Assembly (NCBI GenBank): GCA_965246785.1
Contig: CBDFFM010000033.1
Coordinates: 28,847 to 92,846 of the forward strand
Origin: UBA1952 sp965246785
GTDB lineage: Bacteria; Bacteroidota; Bacteroidia; Chitinophagales; Chitinophagaceae
Direction: 5' to 3'
Length of the DNA stretch: 64,000 nucleotides
Shown: one piece after another, positions 63,786-64,000 of the stretch
Position numbering within the stretch: position 1 is the stretch's first letter
Layout: each line of letters begins with the position of its first letter
Made by a program: the position numbers and the translations under genes
The notes under the pieces: generated by a model
Seen by the model: only the letters and a program-made list of their open reading frames with translations
Told to the model about the DNA's origin: nothing
Database searches by the model: none

Positions 63786-64000
63786 ATGCAAAAGGGTTGG
63801 TTGGGAATGCTCGCCGGCGTAGGGCTAATGCTGTCTGCCTGTGGCAATGACTCGGCACAGCAGCAAGCGCCGGTTACGCAGGGCAACGCGCAGGTAGAAG
63901 AAGGCAAGGCTGTCTTCCGGCAGAACTGCGGCACCTGCCACCTGCTCAAAGCCAATGCAGCAGGCCCGGCCTTACAGGGCGTTCTTGGACGTTGGGATGG
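63786..64000 (+). CDS. Lipoprotein c-type cytochrome, 3' end outside the window
   Basis: At least 71 codons are visible. A lipoprotein signal (GLMLSACGNDSAQ; Cys after Ala) anchors the protein in the membrane. The mature part has EEGKAVFRQNCGTCHLLKAN, in which C-G-T-C-H binds heme c and the following G-P-A-L is the usual spacing to the loop with the axial Met. It is 18 bases downstream of lepB and may share its transcript. The rest of the gene is beyond the right edge. Confidence 0.85.
   Translation, partial: MQKGWLGMLAGVGLMLSACGNDSAQQQAPVTQGNAQVEEGKAVFRQNCGTCHLLKANAAGPALQGVLGRWD

Noticed and set aside
1..64000. tRNA or rRNA genes
   Set aside because: No cloverleaf-type T-arm (GGTTCGAATCC-like) or rRNA sequence was found by reading both strands; a short or unusual one could be missed without a covariance search.

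Overview
This is about 64 kb of a Bacteroidota chromosome, probably Chitinophagales or a near relative with a fairly high GC content for the phylum; the family-level placement is inference. Three things support the phylum. First, there are type IX secretion (T9SS) components: a PorX-type response regulator, a DUF6089/PorG-like barrel, and three secreted proteins with C-terminal T9SS sorting domains. Second, many genes have the Bacteroidota -7 promoter element TAnnTTTG (13 exact matches, all just upstream of genes). Third, phylum-typical families are present (DUF5606, GHL10, ORF6N, ClpC, Lon). No rRNA, tRNA, CRISPR array or prophage was seen.

Layout. 1-1.3 kb is a small accessory patch: a toxin-antitoxin pair cut by the window edge, a decayed DUF433 antitoxin, an AT-rich GIY-YIG nuclease-like gene and a frameshifted small gene. 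1.3-7.4 kb holds a STAS protein, clpC, an AT-rich two-TM protein, a DUF1772 membrane protein and an M17 aminopeptidase. 7.9-18.6 kb carries a 1756-residue T9SS cargo, DUF72, porX, an acetyltransferase with a large insert, Uma2, DUF6089 and a thioesterase. 18.7-20.7 kb has rpmI-rplT and a RelBE-type pair overlapping a membrane-anchored protein. 20.7-25.6 kb has a secreted metalloprotease, a curved-DNA-like tandem repeat, and gcvT-pyrH. 25.8-29.3 kb has two adjacent GH1-like proteins, the second fused to an RmlD-type reductase. 29.4-37.1 kb has an outer-membrane barrel, lon, a TPR protein, GHL10, DUF5606 and a small lipoprotein. 37.1-42.6 kb has CoA/aromatic catabolism genes (a PaaH-like dehydrogenase, an FAH-family hydrolase, a PaaE-like reductase), an IS200/RAYT-type transposase with long inverted ends, arfB and a sterol-desaturase-family enzyme. 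42.6-49.9 kb has a ChlI/MoxR-like AAA protein, a secreted unknown, arsC, ORF6N, scoAB, a T9SS cargo and dcd. 49.9-64 kb has two acetyltransferases, a J-KTSC fusion, feoB, a two-TM protein, pyrG, small envelope proteins, murI, an ABC ATPase/permease pair, lepB and the start of a lipoprotein cytochrome c.

Functional links. The three T9SS cargos, PorX and the PorG-like protein form one theme (secretion and its control). ClpC, Lon, LepB and ArfB are housekeeping proteostasis genes. ScoAB, the PaaH-like enzyme, the PaaE-like reductase, the FAH-family enzyme and the thioesterase point to acyl-CoA/aromatic catabolism, although the core paa oxygenase genes are not in the window.

The most unusual content lies between genes. 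There are at least five families of dispersed palindromic repeats (two or more copies each), several sharing a CCC-GAA-GGG hairpin core with the ends of the transposase element. There is also a seven-unit 21-bp repeat with phased A-tracts (predicted bent DNA) and a 41-bp tandem repeat with an internal palindrome. No single locus could be shown to be a new system; the GH1/GH1-RmlD pair and the phased A-tract array are the best candidates for follow-up.
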